Below are positions 26,173-36,515 of a DNA stretch of 64,000 nucleotides, in pieces; positions within the stretch are counted from its first letter, which is position 1; each line of letters begins with the position of its first letter. Location: the NCBI RefSeq assembly GCF_000439435.1, contig NC_021846.1, forward strand, positions 1 through 64,000. The letters run 5' to 3'. The stretch comes from Spiroplasma taiwanense CT-1. Its GTDB lineage: Bacteria; Bacillota_I; Bacilli_A; Mycoplasmatales; Mycoplasmataceae. The position numbers were made by a program, and so were the translations under genes. The notes beneath the pieces are model-generated. The model ran no database searches, was not told the origin of the DNA, and saw only the letters and a list, made by a program, of their open reading frames with translations.

Positions 26173-27531
26173 ATGAAGAAATTATTATCTATTTTTGCAA
26201 TTTCAACAATTATTAGTCCAGGAATTGTTGCTGTTGCTTCATGTAGCGTTCCAACTTCAAGTGTTTCTACCTTAGTTGATGGAAAAGAAAAATTTAAAAT
26301 AAAAAGTGGAGATGATATTAAGGAAATTAGTTCAATTGATTTATTTTCAAATGAAAAAAGTAAAATGCTTTCTATTTTTACTATGCAAATTTTAGAAGCC
26401 TTGACATTTAGTGAAACAAAATATCAAAGTTCAGAAAAATTAAATGCTAAAAAAAAATCATTAGGAATTAATGGCTTGAACTTATCTCTTGAAAAATTAA
26501 TTAATGAATCTTTTACCGAAGAAAATAATCTTCCAAAATTTACTGATAATACAAATGGTTCTTTTAAAGAAGCATATTTTTCAACAAATGATACAAAATT
26601 TTTATCTGTAAATTATAATATGAATATTAATTTAAGCGAAGATGCTTTGGATGAAAATGGAAAATGAGAATCAGAATTAGCAAGTACATATACGGGTGAT
26701 TATTCAAAAGTAATGAAAGCAGATGCAAATTTTAATTCAGATGGAAAATTAGAAAATATAGAAAAATCAGATAAAGATGAAAATAAAAGATTAGATTATT
26801 TTTTAAACTTAACTTGATCCCAAGCTTATGAAGATTTATTTAAAAGTTCAAATTTGGAAAGTTTTAAAGATAAAGGTGTTTATACATTAGAAGAATCTCA
26901 AGCAAATGAACTATATGAAGTATTAAAAAATTTAACTGATCCAGTTGCTCAAGAATTGATTTCTATTGATAAGGATGTTTTTAAAACTATTCATTCTCAA
27001 TTGAGAACTGTTAAGACAAAATTAAAAAATGGAATTCTAATGTTATCAAAATTTGATGAATCATTAGTTAATAATGATAAAGAAACTAAAATAATTCCAT
27101 ATGAAAAAGATAGTGAGGGTAATCAAACTAATAAAACTGAGTTTTTTAATTTACAAGAAGGTTGAGAATTTTTTGAAAATAGTTCAAAAAATTTACAAAG
27201 CAATGAAACTCTTATTTATGCAAAAGCGGATGTAGAAAATATACCAGAAATTAATTTTGAATTTGACTCTCAAAATTCAAAAGGTGATAAATTTAATATT
27301 AAAATTTCGGGATTAAATAATTTAATAGTTGGTTTTTCATTAATGGGAGCAAAAATTGGACAAACAACAAATGAAGACAAATCAAAAAAAGATGAAATGA
27401 TTTATTGATATGAACCTGTAGTTTATCAATTTAATAAGACAACTATGTTTAAAGCAGGAATTGAAAATATGTTTGAAACATTAGATACAAAAAAAGTAAA
27501 TATAATAGTAGAAAAAAATAATTTAACTTAG
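26173..27531 (+). CDS. Predicted membrane lipoprotein of unknown function
   Basis: The first 24 residues are a lipoprotein signal: two Lys, a hydrophobic stretch, and lipobox VASC with Cys24 as lipidation site. The mature 428 residues are hydrophilic and rich in Lys, Asn, Ser and Glu, with several TGA-coded Trp. I recognise no domain. It would be anchored to the outer face of the cell membrane, like the many surface lipoproteins of Mollicutes. A TATAAT at 26148-26153 and a GAGG site precede it, so it is probably transcribed alone or with the next gene. Confidence 0.8.
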
Positions 27532-27601
27532 TGTCAATTAGGTATTTTAGAATTGGCAAAAATATGAGATAATATATAACAAGTTGAGGGAGAGTATTTC
27601 T

Positions 27602-29059
27602 ATGAATTATTACATTAAGCTTGAAAATAATTACTATGAAATTGTAGATGGTAATACAAATAAAATAATTGCATCTTTTGTTGCTGAAGTTGATGCTCAT
27701 AATTTTATTCAATCTCTTTTCAGTACTTTAAATAATCCACTTCAAAGACAACAACAATTTATTAATCCATATTTTCAATTTCCTATGGTGGCGCCTTTTG
27801 CGCCAGGACAAACATTACAACATAATAAACATTTTCCATTTATGGATAGAAATTTAGAAAATGGAGGGTTTATTGATTCAAATATACGAAATTGAAATGA
27901 CAATTTAAATCAAAACTTAAAATATAAAAATCAAGAAGTTTTAAATAGTAATCAAAAATTTAGGAATGATGAAAACTATAATCATACTCAAAGATATTAT
28001 GAAAGTAATCCACACTATAATGATTCAATTTTAAATAGGAATTATGAAAATTTAAACAATAAAGAGAATAATTTTAAGCATGATACTTATAATTCAAAAA
28101 ATATAGATATAGCAACTGAAAATAGGAGAAAATTACAAAATCAATCCGAATATAATGTATCAGATGATATAAACAAAACAATTGAAGAAAAAAATGAAAA
28201 CCAAAAAATAGATAAATATCAACAAGCAATTAACCCAAATTTAGAAAAAACCGCTTCAAATAATATAAAAAAAATAATTAACAATAAAATGGAAGAGCCA
28301 ATAAATATTAATAGTAATTTTGAAGATAACTTAAAAGATATAAAAAATGATTTTTTAGAAAACAATTCTAATTTTGCTAAGGAAAAAAATTTTAAAAGTA
28401 AAAATAAGAAAAATGAAATATTTAATTTTTATAATAATAAAATTGAAGAAGAAAAGGATTCAATTGGTTTTTGAGATGGTGAAACAGACATCAACGAAAG
28501 CAAAAAATCTAAACTTCTTTTTGATGATGAATCTTTGGCAATTGATACAACTTTATTTGGTGATGATAAAATCGGGGCAATAATTCAACAGTCTAAAATT
28601 ATTGTTAATAATACTGATGATGATAGTTTAGGTGAAACATCAGCTTATAATAAAATTAAAAATAAGAAATTGGATTTCAAAAATAAAAAAGATTTTTCAC
28701 TTGATCTAAATAATATTACTTTACCAGAAGAAAATTTTATTTTTAATAGTGATGATATTCCTTTTACTACAGAAACTAAAATAACATCAAATGTGGGTAG
28801 TGGTATTAGAGAAGATTTTTCAGAAATACAAAGTTCAAATACATTAAAAAAAGAAGTTTTTAAAATTAAAAAAAATTCTGATTTAATTGATTTAGGACCA
28901 GTTGAAGAAGAAGATGAATTATATTCAACACCTAGAAAAGATGCTGAAAAAGATGATTTTGAGAATTTTAGTCTATCAAAAAAAGAAAAAAAGGAATTGA
29001 AAAAAATAAAGAAAAAAGAAGAAATATCTAAAAAAAGATATGAAAAGTTATTGAAATAA
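27602..29059 (+). CDS. Asn/Lys/Glu-rich hypothetical protein
   Basis: The 485-residue frame starts at ATG 27602 after AGGGAGAG. A short ordered-looking N-terminus (residues 1-45, MNYYIKLENNYYEIVDG) is followed by an aromatic/Pro/Gln patch (RQQQF.NPYFQFP), then about 200 residues dominated by Asn, Lys and Gln that should be disordered. An acidic segment follows, and the last 25 residues are a Lys/Glu helix. There is no signal peptide or membrane segment, so it is probably cytoplasmic. Two TGA codons read as Trp. Its end overlaps ung by 20 bases. I do not recognise a family. Confidence 0.7.
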
Positions 29060-29735
29060 AACTGAAATATTTGAAAAAATTGATATTGAATGGATTCAAA
29101 TATTTAAAAAAAATGGTATAAAAAATGATATTTTTTCAATTTTTTCTAAAATTAAAAATATTAATAATATTTTTCCTGAACCTCAGGAAATTTTTAGTGT
29201 TTTTAAACTAATAAAACCATCAGAGATTAAAGTTATTATATTAGGTCAAGATCCATATCATGGAGAAAATCAAGCAAATGGAATAGCATTTAGTGTTTCA
29301 AATAGAGTAAAAACTCCACCAAGCTTAAGAAATATTTTTAAAGAGTTAAAAAATGATTTAGGTATAAGCCATTTCGAAAATAATGATTTATCTATGTGAG
29401 TAAAGCAGGGAGTTTTTTTATTAAATACCTCATTAACTGTTGAAAAAGGATTGCCAAATTCACATAAGAATTTAGGTTGAAATAACGTTATCATTAAAAT
29501 TCTTAAAGCTGTAAATGAATTTAATAATAATATTATTTATTGTTTATGGGGGAATTATGCAAAAAACCTATATAATAATCTTATAAATGGTGATAATAAG
29601 ATTGAAAATTGCATATTTTCTTCTCATCCTTCACCATTTAGTTATAAAAATGGATTTGAAAATAGCAAACCATTTTCAAAAATTAATGACTTGCTAGTTA
29701 AGAAAAATCAAAAAGCAATTAATTGACAATTATAA
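29040..29735 (+). CDS. ung: Uracil-DNA glycosylase
   Basis: Ung removes uracil from DNA to start base-excision repair. The catalytic GQDPYHG is at residues 69-75 and the conserved HPSPFS starts at His196. The start at ATG 29040 is the only in-frame ATG before the conserved region and overlaps the previous gene by 20 bases; no clear ribosome-binding site is visible, so coupling is likely. TGA codons in the N-terminus and elsewhere read as Trp. Length 231 is normal. Confidence 0.93.
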
Positions 29736-29747
29736 GGAGTAAAAACT

Positions 29748-30644
29748 ATGGAAAAAATAAGCAAATGGCTATTAGAAGGTAATAATTTAGCTTATGCCAT
29801 GTCAGCTTTTATAGCGTTTTTTATATTTTTATATTTTATTTATAACGCTGGTTCATATTTAATTTTAAAAGAGAGATATCATGGAATTAGATTTACAACT
29901 AAAAATATAGCTTATATTACTATGTTTACTGCTATTAATGTTAGTGTTACTGTTGTTATTTCTCTTACTATTCCGATTACTGTTTTTCCTCCAATACGAA
30001 TAGCATTTGAGGGTGTTATGGTAAAAATTACAGGATTTATTTTTGGTCCAATTATTGGTGTGCTTGTTGCTTTAATAACAGAAGTACTTGTAATGATTTT
30101 TGTACCATCTTTTATTCACCCAGCATTTATAATTGTAATTATTTGTTATGGTTTTATTGCAGGAATTGGTTCTAGTTTTTTAAGATTAGGAAAAGGATAC
30201 AATTGAGTAACAATGAGTTTAATCAATGTATTTTTAATAATTTTTGCAGTATTTATGACATTTATTATTGATTCATACCAGGATTCTGTAAATATTATTG
30301 GTGATTGAAAAATATCAAGTGAAGCATATAAATGATTTTTCTTAGGCTCAATATTAATTTGTATTTTTGCTATTTGATTTTTTTATTTAGTTTTACTACT
30401 AAAGGGGCATCGTAAAACCTTACATGTATTATTGCCAATAATTTTATTTGCAACTGCTGCAGAATATTTAGTAACAGCATCTATTTCAGCATGAGGAGAC
30501 GCGGGTTTTTTAGGAATTGAAGGAGGTTATGTAGCTATGTTTATTGGTAGACTAGCACAAGCACCTTTTAAAATTATCTATAACTCTGCTGTTTTATATT
30601 TTACTTATAGAGTTGTAGCACCTTTAATTAAAAGAGATAGATAA
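29748..30644 (+). CDS. ECF transporter S component (substrate-binding membrane protein)
   Basis: The 298-residue protein is strongly hydrophobic with about six or seven membrane segments. The stretch IRIAFEGVMVKITGFIFGPIIGVLVALITE strongly resembles energy-coupling-factor S components of the FolT-like group (arginine, then GP..G...G...D/E). Several TGA codons read as Trp. RBS AAGGAG precedes ATG 29748. No EcfA/EcfT genes are adjacent, so it presumably uses a shared module elsewhere. The vitamin carried is not evident from sequence. Confidence 0.75.
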
Positions 30645-30669
30645 ATTTTTATAACGGGGAGGAAATTCA

Positions 30670-32001
30670 ATGAAATTATATGATTCATTGACAACAGAAC
30701 TTAAAATGATAGATGTACCTAAGGTTTGCATTTACACTTGTGGACCGACTGTCTATGACTATATTCATATTGGTAATGCAAGACCATTAATTTTGACAGA
30801 TTTAATTATCAAATACTTAGAACATAGAGAAATTAAATATAAATATCTGTTAAATATTACAGATATTGATGACAAAATTATAAAAAAGTCAATGGAAATG
30901 AATATTTCAGAAGAAAATCTTTCTCAAAAATATACAAAAGCTTTTTTAGAAGATTTAGAAGCTTTAAATATAACAAAACCAACGGATATTATCCCAATTT
31001 CTTCAAAAATAAATGAAATTTTAAAATTTATTAATGAGTTGATTGAAAAAGATTACGCATATGAAATAAAAGGGAATGTTTATTTTAATATTGCACGTTG
31101 GGAAAAAAAATATGGAAATCTTTCTAAACAGAATATCAATCAATTAGAGATTGGGAATAGAGTAGAAGAGGACTTAAATAAAAAAAACCCACAAGATTTT
31201 GTTTTATGAAAGAAAACATCAGAAGGGAAAAAGTGACTTTCAAAATGAAGCCTGGGTAGACCAGGATGACATACTGAATGTGCACTTTTAATTGATAACT
31301 ACTTTAAAGCCCCTATAGATATTCATGTAGGAGGAATTGACTTAAAATTTCCACATCATGAAAATGAACGAATTCAATATTTAGCAAAAAATTTGAGAGA
31401 ATTAAGCACAGTTTGATTACATAATGGGCATGTTTCTCTGGAAAATACGAAAATGTCAAAATCACTTAATAATACAATCTTAGTCAGAGATTTTATCAAT
31501 GATTATGGAATTAATGTTTTGAGATATATATTTTTAAATTCAAATTATAAACAGCCATTAAATATAACTAAAGAATTAATTTTACAATCATCTGAATGAG
31601 TTGAAAAAGTTGATAATTTATTAAGAACAATTAATTGATTAACAAAAATCGGAGAAGTTATATTAACTAATAAAACTCCAATTGATGATAATTTTAATTC
31701 GCATAAATATATTACTCGTTTTAGAGCTTTTATTAAAGATGATTTAAATACACCTTTAATAATATCCTTAATAAACGAAATGACTAAAAACATAAATAAA
31801 CAGTTAAAAAATAAAATGGTGGATTTGACTTATATAAAATTATTGACACTTTTAAAAATTTTAGGTTTTTCTTTTGAAATACCTAATTTATCAAAAAATG
31901 ATGTAGAAATGATAAGAAAATGAAATGAATTAAAATTGGCAAAGAATTTTACTAAAGCTGATAAAATAAGAGAAATATTAAAAAAAGGAAAAATCATATA
32001 G
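30670..32001 (+). CDS. cysS: Cysteinyl-tRNA synthetase
   Basis: CysRS is a class I synthetase. The opening LYDSLTTEL.. and [21 protein letters not shown] hold the zinc-ligand Cys and the HIGH motif in the HIGN form. KMSKSLNN lies around residue 263. Many TGA codons between 31207 and 31635 read as Trp (e.g. in RPGWHTECA). Length 443 is slightly short for the family, with a reduced C-terminus. GGGGAGG precedes the ATG. rlmB follows with no gap; the mini-RNase III gene found between them in Bacillus is absent. Confidence 0.96.
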
Positions 32002-32721
32002 ATGAGAAATTATATTTATGGTAAAAAAATAGTTGAAAATGTTATAAAAAATTTTAGCAATCAAATTGTTAAAATTTATATTTTAAAAGGACATTCTTTT
32101 GAACAAGAAATATATTCAATTATTAAAAAAAATAATATAAAGTGATCTTCTGTTGAAAAAGGAAATTTTTTGAAAATAATAAAGGAAAAAATTAAACATC
32201 AAGGATATATTGCAGAGGTTAAAGAGTACCAGTATTGCGAACTTTCAAATATATACAATAATTCAAAGGAAAGACAAGTTATTTTAATTATAGATCAATT
32301 ACAAGATCCACAAAATTTTGGGGCTATAATTAGAACTGCAAGTCTTTTTAATGTTGATGGTATTATTATTCAAGAAAATAATCAAGTAAAAGTAACACCA
32401 GCAGTAGTAAAGGCGTCTGTGGGAACAATTTACAACATACCAATTGTTAAAGTATCAAATTTAAAAGATGCTATAAATTCACTAAAAAATCAAGGATTTT
32501 GAATTTATAGTTCTTTTTTGGGGAAAGATAGCAAATCAATCAATGAAATAAATTTTGATAAAAAAACTGCTATCGTTATTGGAAATGAAGCAACAGGAAT
32601 TTCAAAAAAAATTCTCAGTGTTTCAGATTTTAATTTTAAAATTGAAACAAGCAATGTTATAGATTCATTAAATGTATCTGTAGCAACAGGAATAATACTT
32701 TTTAAAATATCTGCTATCTAA
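32002..32721 (+). CDS. rlmB: TrmH/RlmB-type 23S rRNA 2'-O-methyltransferase
   Basis: This is a SPOUT-class RNA ribose methyltransferase. The conserved motifs are LDQLQDPQNFGAIIRTA-type (here LIIDQLQDPQNFGAIIRTA), VIGNEATGISKKIL, and the knot segment SLNVSVATGI. The order cysS-rlmB-sigH-rpmG-secE-nusG matches Bacillus, supporting the RlmB call (Gm2251-type). The ATG follows the cysS stop directly. TGA codons at 32143 and 32500 read as Trp. Length 239 is normal. Confidence 0.9.
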
Positions 32722-32740
32722 TTATTATAGAGAAAAAAGT

Positions 32741-33347
32741 ATGAACTTTTCAGTTGAAAATATCATTTATGTAATATCAAAAAAATTATTTAAAGAGCAA
32801 GCAGAAAAAGTAGAAATTCAAATGCTTTCAAGAATAATCGTAAGTATAATTAATAAAGAATTTGTAAAAATGGACTTTTTAAGGATTGATAAAGAGGATT
32901 TAATAACAAATGTTTATTTAGCTTTATGTGAAGTAAAAAAAGATTTAATCCACAATTAAAAGTGCCATTAATTGCATATTCTTGTTTTATAGTTAAGCAT
33001 AGAATATTAGATTATGTAAGGTATCTAAAACGTAAGAAAAATTAATTACATTACAACTTGTAAATAGTTACAGGGGAAATCTAATAAATCAACAAAGAAC
33101 AGCTTTAGAAAGAGATAGTGACGAATATTCAATTGAGTTATATAATGATAACTTAGAATATAATAATTCACTTAAAATTATTGAATTATTTTTTGAAACT
33201 AAACCTACTAAGAGGGAAAAATCCATTATAAAATTATTAACACAAAACCTTAATAAAATTCAAATAATGAAATTATTAAATATTTCAAGATATGAAATAA
33301 CAAAATGTCAAAAAAAATTAAAAAACTATTTTAATAGTTTATTATAG
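32741..33347 (+). pseudogene. SigH-like RNA polymerase sigma factor, two frameshifts
   Basis: The gene lies between rlmB and rpmG, exactly where Bacillus carries sigH. The first frame gives 72 residues (MNFSVENIIYVI..) and stops after a run of seven A (32935-32941). Restoring one A continues with FNPQLKVPLIAYSCFIVKHR and LDYVRYLKRK, a sigma-70 region 2 pattern. A second missing A (run 33037-33041) then opens the region 4-like helix-turn-helix end (TKREKSIIKLLTQ..). With both As restored it would be 202 residues. It is either decayed or rescued by transcriptional slippage. Confidence 0.7.
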
Positions 33348-33397
33348 TGATTATCTAATATATAATAATTTGTAGGCTAATAGAAGAGAGTGTTCCT

Positions 33398-33556
33398 ATG
33401 TCACAAATTAAAAAAAAAATAATCTTGGTTTGCACGGAATGCCTTTCAAGGAATTATTCAATTCAGAAAAGTAAAATTTCGCAACGAGAAAGATTAGAAA
33501 TTAAAAAATATTGTAAAACATGTAATGAACATGTGTTACACAAGGAGACGAGATAA
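33398..33556 (+). CDS. rpmG: 50S ribosomal protein L33
   Basis: The 52-residue frame has the zinc-type L33 pattern: CTEC near residue 12 and CKTC near 40, with RNYSIQKS between. It is preceded by TATAAT at 33361-33366 and a GAGAG site. secE starts two bases after the stop. The frame was too short for automated listing but is certain from motif and position before secE-nusG. Confidence 0.93.
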   Translation: MSQIKKKIILVCTECLSRNYSIQKSKISQRERLEIKKYCKTCNEHVLHKETR

Positions 33557-33558
33557 TT

Positions 33559-34008
33559 ATGAAAAGCAATGATAAAAATGAAATCTTAAAAGATGATAGC
33601 TTAAACAATCTTTCTGACAAGGATAAAAGAGCAAAACAAAGAAAATTAAAATTGGAAACTAAAATAGAAAAAAAGGCTTCCAAAGTGGCTATTAAACTTG
33701 AGAGAAAAAAAGAAATTAAAGAACTTTTCAATAAATTTGAAGGTCATGATGGAACACAAGAAGGAAAAGTAAAAGCAGCTAAAGATAAAAAAATAAAGAA
33801 ACATAAAAATAAAGTTGACTATAAACTAACTTTTAAAGAAGCACCAGTTAAGTTTTTAAAAGAGATAAATAAAATTAAATGGTCTTCAAGGCAGAATTTA
33901 GGTACAAAATTTTTATGAGTTATTATATTTATTTTTATATTTGGAGCTTTCTTTTTCTTAGTTGATTGAGGATTACAAAGTTTATTTGTAGTAATTAAGA
34001 TTATTTAG
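33559..34008 (+). CDS. secE: Preprotein translocase subunit SecE with N-terminal extension
   Basis: SecE clamps SecY in the translocation channel. The C-terminal ~55 residues are the SecE core: FLKEINKIKWSSRQNL followed by one membrane segment of about 25 residues. The preceding ~90 residues are a very Lys/Glu-rich, probably helical, cytoplasmic extension not present in the ~60-residue Bacillus protein. TGA codons in the membrane segment read as Trp. Total 149 residues. nusG follows after 12 bases, the universal pair. Confidence 0.92.
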
Positions 34009-34020
34009 TAAGGAGTTTTT

Positions 34021-34644
34021 ATGGAACAAGAATTTATTTTAGAAGAAGAACTAGCCTCTTATAGGGGACAATGATTTGTTTTAAATTGTAATAGTGGTCA
34101 TGAAGATAGAGTAAGAGCAGATTTATTGCAAAAAATTGAAACATCAGGGTTGGAAGATAGAATATTTGATATTAGAATTTCAAAGGGGCCTATAGTTGGA
34201 AGTAATAATAAAGTCACTGAAAAAAATAAGTTTCCTGGTTATCTTTTTATAAATATGAATATGACAGATGAAACTTGATTTATTATTCGTAATACACCAG
34301 GTGTAACTGGTTTTATCGGGTCTTCTGGTAAAGGTGCAAAACCTTTGCCTTTAACAAGTGAAGAAGTTTCAAGAATGCTAGAACAAAATAATCAATCTTC
34401 AAAAAACAAGAAAAATTCAAAAGGAAATGCTAATCAACCAAAAAAAGAAAAAATTTTGTATGAAGCAAATTTTAATTCCAAAGATGTTGTTCTTGTTAAA
34501 GAGGGGCCGTTTGTCGGTACTGAAGGACAAGTTATAGAAATGGACTTGGAAAAAGGAATTGCGATTGTAAATATTGAATTATTTGGAAGGATTACACCAA
34601 CAGAATTTGAATTTTCAAATTTAGAAATTGCATATAAAGGATAA
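34021..34644 (+). CDS. nusG: Transcription termination/antitermination factor NusG
   Basis: NusG couples RNA polymerase to Rho or ribosomes. The N-terminal NGN domain begins WFVLNCNSGHEDRV (Trp from TGA) and includes FPGYLFINM. The C-terminal KOW domain is KEGPFVGTEGQVIEMD. Between them, about residues 118-145, is a Ser/Asn/Lys-rich low-complexity linker longer than in Bacillus. Length 207. AAGGAG precedes ATG 34021. A terminator follows two bases after the stop. Confidence 0.95.
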
Positions 34645-34645
34645 T

Positions 34646-34676
34646 AAAAGACTTTGATTAAAAGTCTTTTATTTTT
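34646..34676 (+). terminator. Rho-independent terminator after nusG
   Basis: AAAAGACTTT pairs with AAAGTCTTTT around a GATT loop, followed by a T-rich tail. Confidence 0.88.
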
Positions 34677-34697
34677 AAGTTTTAGGAGAAAAATAAT

Positions 34698-35210
34698 ATG
34701 AAAAAAATAAAAGTAAAGATAGTATTAGAAGGTAATAGAGAAATAAATGTAGATTTATTTCCACAGCTTGCTCCGATTTCGGTTGAAAATTTTGTCAATT
34801 TAATAAAAATAAATTTTTTTGATGGCCTAATTTTTCATAGAGTAATTAAAAATTTTATGATTCAAGGAGGCGGAATGGATTTAAATTTAGTGGAAAAAGG
34901 AAATCTATCCCCAATCAAAGGAGAATTTTTAATAAATGGATGAAATAAAAATACTTCAAAGTTAAGTCATGAACCAGGTGTTTTATCTATGGCAAGAACA
35001 AATATATTTGATAGTGCTACTAGTCAATTTTTTATAGTTACAGGAGATGCAAAATTTTTGGACGGTCAATATGCAGCTTTTGGAAAAGTTAATGACCAAG
35101 AAAGTATGAAAGTAATTTTGGAAATTGAAAATGTTGAAACAGAAACAAAAAATTTTTTTGATGATGTTCCAAAGAAACCAATAATAATTAAAACTATTAA
35201 TTTAATTTAG
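34698..35210 (+). CDS. ppiB: Cyclophilin-type peptidyl-prolyl cis-trans isomerase
   Basis: The enzyme speeds proline isomerisation during folding. Cyclophilin signatures are present: FVNL...FDGLIFHRVI..FMIQGG, then SMARTN and SQFFIVTGDAKFLDGQYAAFGKV. A TGA at 34941 reads as Trp. Length 170 is normal for a single-domain cytosolic cyclophilin with no signal peptide. It lies between nusG and rplK, where Bacillus has no gene, so it is an insertion into the ribosomal block. Confidence 0.92.
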
Positions 35211-35243
35211 TTTATGTTATTATTATTAATGGCAGATTTTAAT

Positions 35244-35288
35244 TGTGGAAGTATATCATACAAATGTATGTATTACGTTAGGACCACA
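35244..35288 (+). promoter_or_regulatory. Structured leader before rplK-rplA, possible L1 autoregulatory site
   Basis: TGTGG (35244-35248) can pair with CCACA (35284-35288), enclosing an inner hairpin CATAC-AAAT-GTATG (35257-35270) and unpaired bases between. Two short helices separated by an internal loop, just before the rplK ribosome-binding site, recall L1-binding sites that control L11-L1 operons in other bacteria. The match is structural only; I have not tested it against the known consensus. Confidence 0.4.
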
Positions 35289-35310
35289 GCGAAAACAGGA
35301 GGTGTTGTTC

Positions 35311-35745
35311 GTGGCAAAAAGAATCACACGTATAGCAAAATTAGAATTTATGGCAATGCAAGCTAAACCAGGAGCTGAATTAGCTTCACTTGGAATTAAT
35401 ATGCCTCAATTCACACAACAATTTAATGAAGCCACAAAAGAAAGAGCTGGTGAAATTGTTCCAGTAGTTATTACAGCATATGATGATAAATCATTTGATT
35501 TTGTTTTGAAAACTACTCCAGCAGCTTTTATGTTGAAAAAAGCAGTAGGTATTCAAAAAGGATCATCAAAATCAGGTTCTGAGGTTATTGCAACAATTAC
35601 AGCAGATGAAATTAAGAAAATTGCAGAATATAAAATGGAAGACTTAAACGCAAATACAATAGATGCAGCAATGAGAATTATTGAAGGTTCAGCAAGAAAC
35701 ATGGGTATTAAAGTTACTGGTATGCCAGAAAAAGAAGGTAAATAA
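35311..35745 (+). CDS. rplK: 50S ribosomal protein L11
   Basis: L11 forms part of the GTPase-associated centre. I place the start at GTG 35311, right after AGGAGGTG, giving [21 protein letters not shown] and 144 residues, as the family requires. A longer in-frame reading from 35245 would run through the leader. The C-terminal domain ([12 protein letters not shown]) is complete. It pairs with rplA two bases downstream. Confidence 0.95.
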   Translation: MAKRITRIAKLEFMAMQAKPGAELASLGINMPQFTQQFNEATKERAGEIVPVVITAYDDKSFDFVLKTTPAAFMLKKAVGIQKGSSKSGSEVIATITADEIKKIAEYKMEDLNANTIDAAMRIIEGSARNMGIKVTGMPEKEGK

Positions 35746-35747
35746 TT

Positions 35748-36434
35748 ATGGCAAAATTAAGTAAAAAAACAAAAGAAGTAAATAAAAAAGTTGATAAAGC
35801 AAAATTATACCCAGTTACTGAAGCTATTAAATTAGCAAAAGAAACTTCAATAACAAAATTTGATGCAACTGTGGAAATTGCATTTAACTTAAATGTTGAT
35901 CCAAGACATGCAGATCAACAAATTAGGGGTGCTTTGGTAATGCCTGGTGGTACAGGAAAAACTCAAAGAGTTTTAGTTTTAACAAAAACAAAAATTAAAG
36001 AGGCCCAAGAAGCAGGAGCAGATTTTGTTGGTGCAGAAGATTTAATTCAAAAAATTGCAAAAGAAAATTGATTTGAATATGATGTAATTGTAGCAACTCC
36101 AGAAATGATGGCAGAATTGGGGAAAATTGGTAAGGTATTAGGACCAAAAGGGTTAATGCCAAATCCAAAAACAGGTACAGTTACAGTTGATGTAACCAAA
36201 GCATTAGATGAAATTAAAAAAGGTAAAGTTGAATATAGAACTGATAAAGAAGGTAATATTCATTCAATTTTAGGTAAAGTTTCTTTTAAAGAAGAAAATT
36301 TAATGAAAAATTTTTCTGCAATTCTTGATGTTATTAAAAAAGCTAAACCAGCTGCAGTTAAAGGAACATATATTAAAAACATTTCAGTTTCTACTACTAT
36401 GGGACCTGGAATTAAAGTATTAATTGAAAATTAA
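35748..36434 (+). CDS. rplA: 50S ribosomal protein L1
   Basis: L1 forms the mobile L1 stalk and binds its own mRNA in many bacteria. The 228-residue frame includes [40 protein letters not shown] and the closing [13 protein letters not shown] at 36069 reads as Trp. A terminator overlaps the stop codon, so rplKA ends here and is not continuous with rplJL, which lies 4.5 kb downstream beyond an accessory island. Confidence 0.96.
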
Positions 36435-36458
36435 TCTCTATTAGGAGATTTTTTTTTC
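36433..36458 (+). terminator. Rho-independent terminator after rplA
   Basis: AATCTC and GAGATT form a short stem around TATTAG, followed by eight T. The first bases of the stem belong to the rplA stop codon. Confidence 0.85.
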
Positions 36459-36467
36459 AAAAAACAC

Positions 36468-36498
36468 TTGCATTAACCTAAGGTTAATCTTTTAAAAT
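36468..36498 (+). promoter_or_regulatory. MerR-family promoter and operator upstream of adh
   Basis: TTGCAT (-35, 36468-36473) and TAAAAT (-10, 36493-36498) are separated by 19 bases. A perfect palindrome, ATTAACCTAAGGTTAAT (36472-36488), fills the spacer. An over-long 19-base spacer with a central inverted repeat is the hallmark of promoters that MerR-family activators untwist. A MerR gene lies 1.1 kb downstream. The site is therefore a likely operator for that regulator. Confidence 0.75.
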
Positions 36499-36515
36499 AA
36501 TTTTGGAGGTAAAAA

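Noticed and set aside
35245-35310. Longer rplK reading frame beginning before the leader hairpins
   Set aside because: The family start VAKR fits GTG 35311 after AGGAGGTG; the extension crosses a structured leader.
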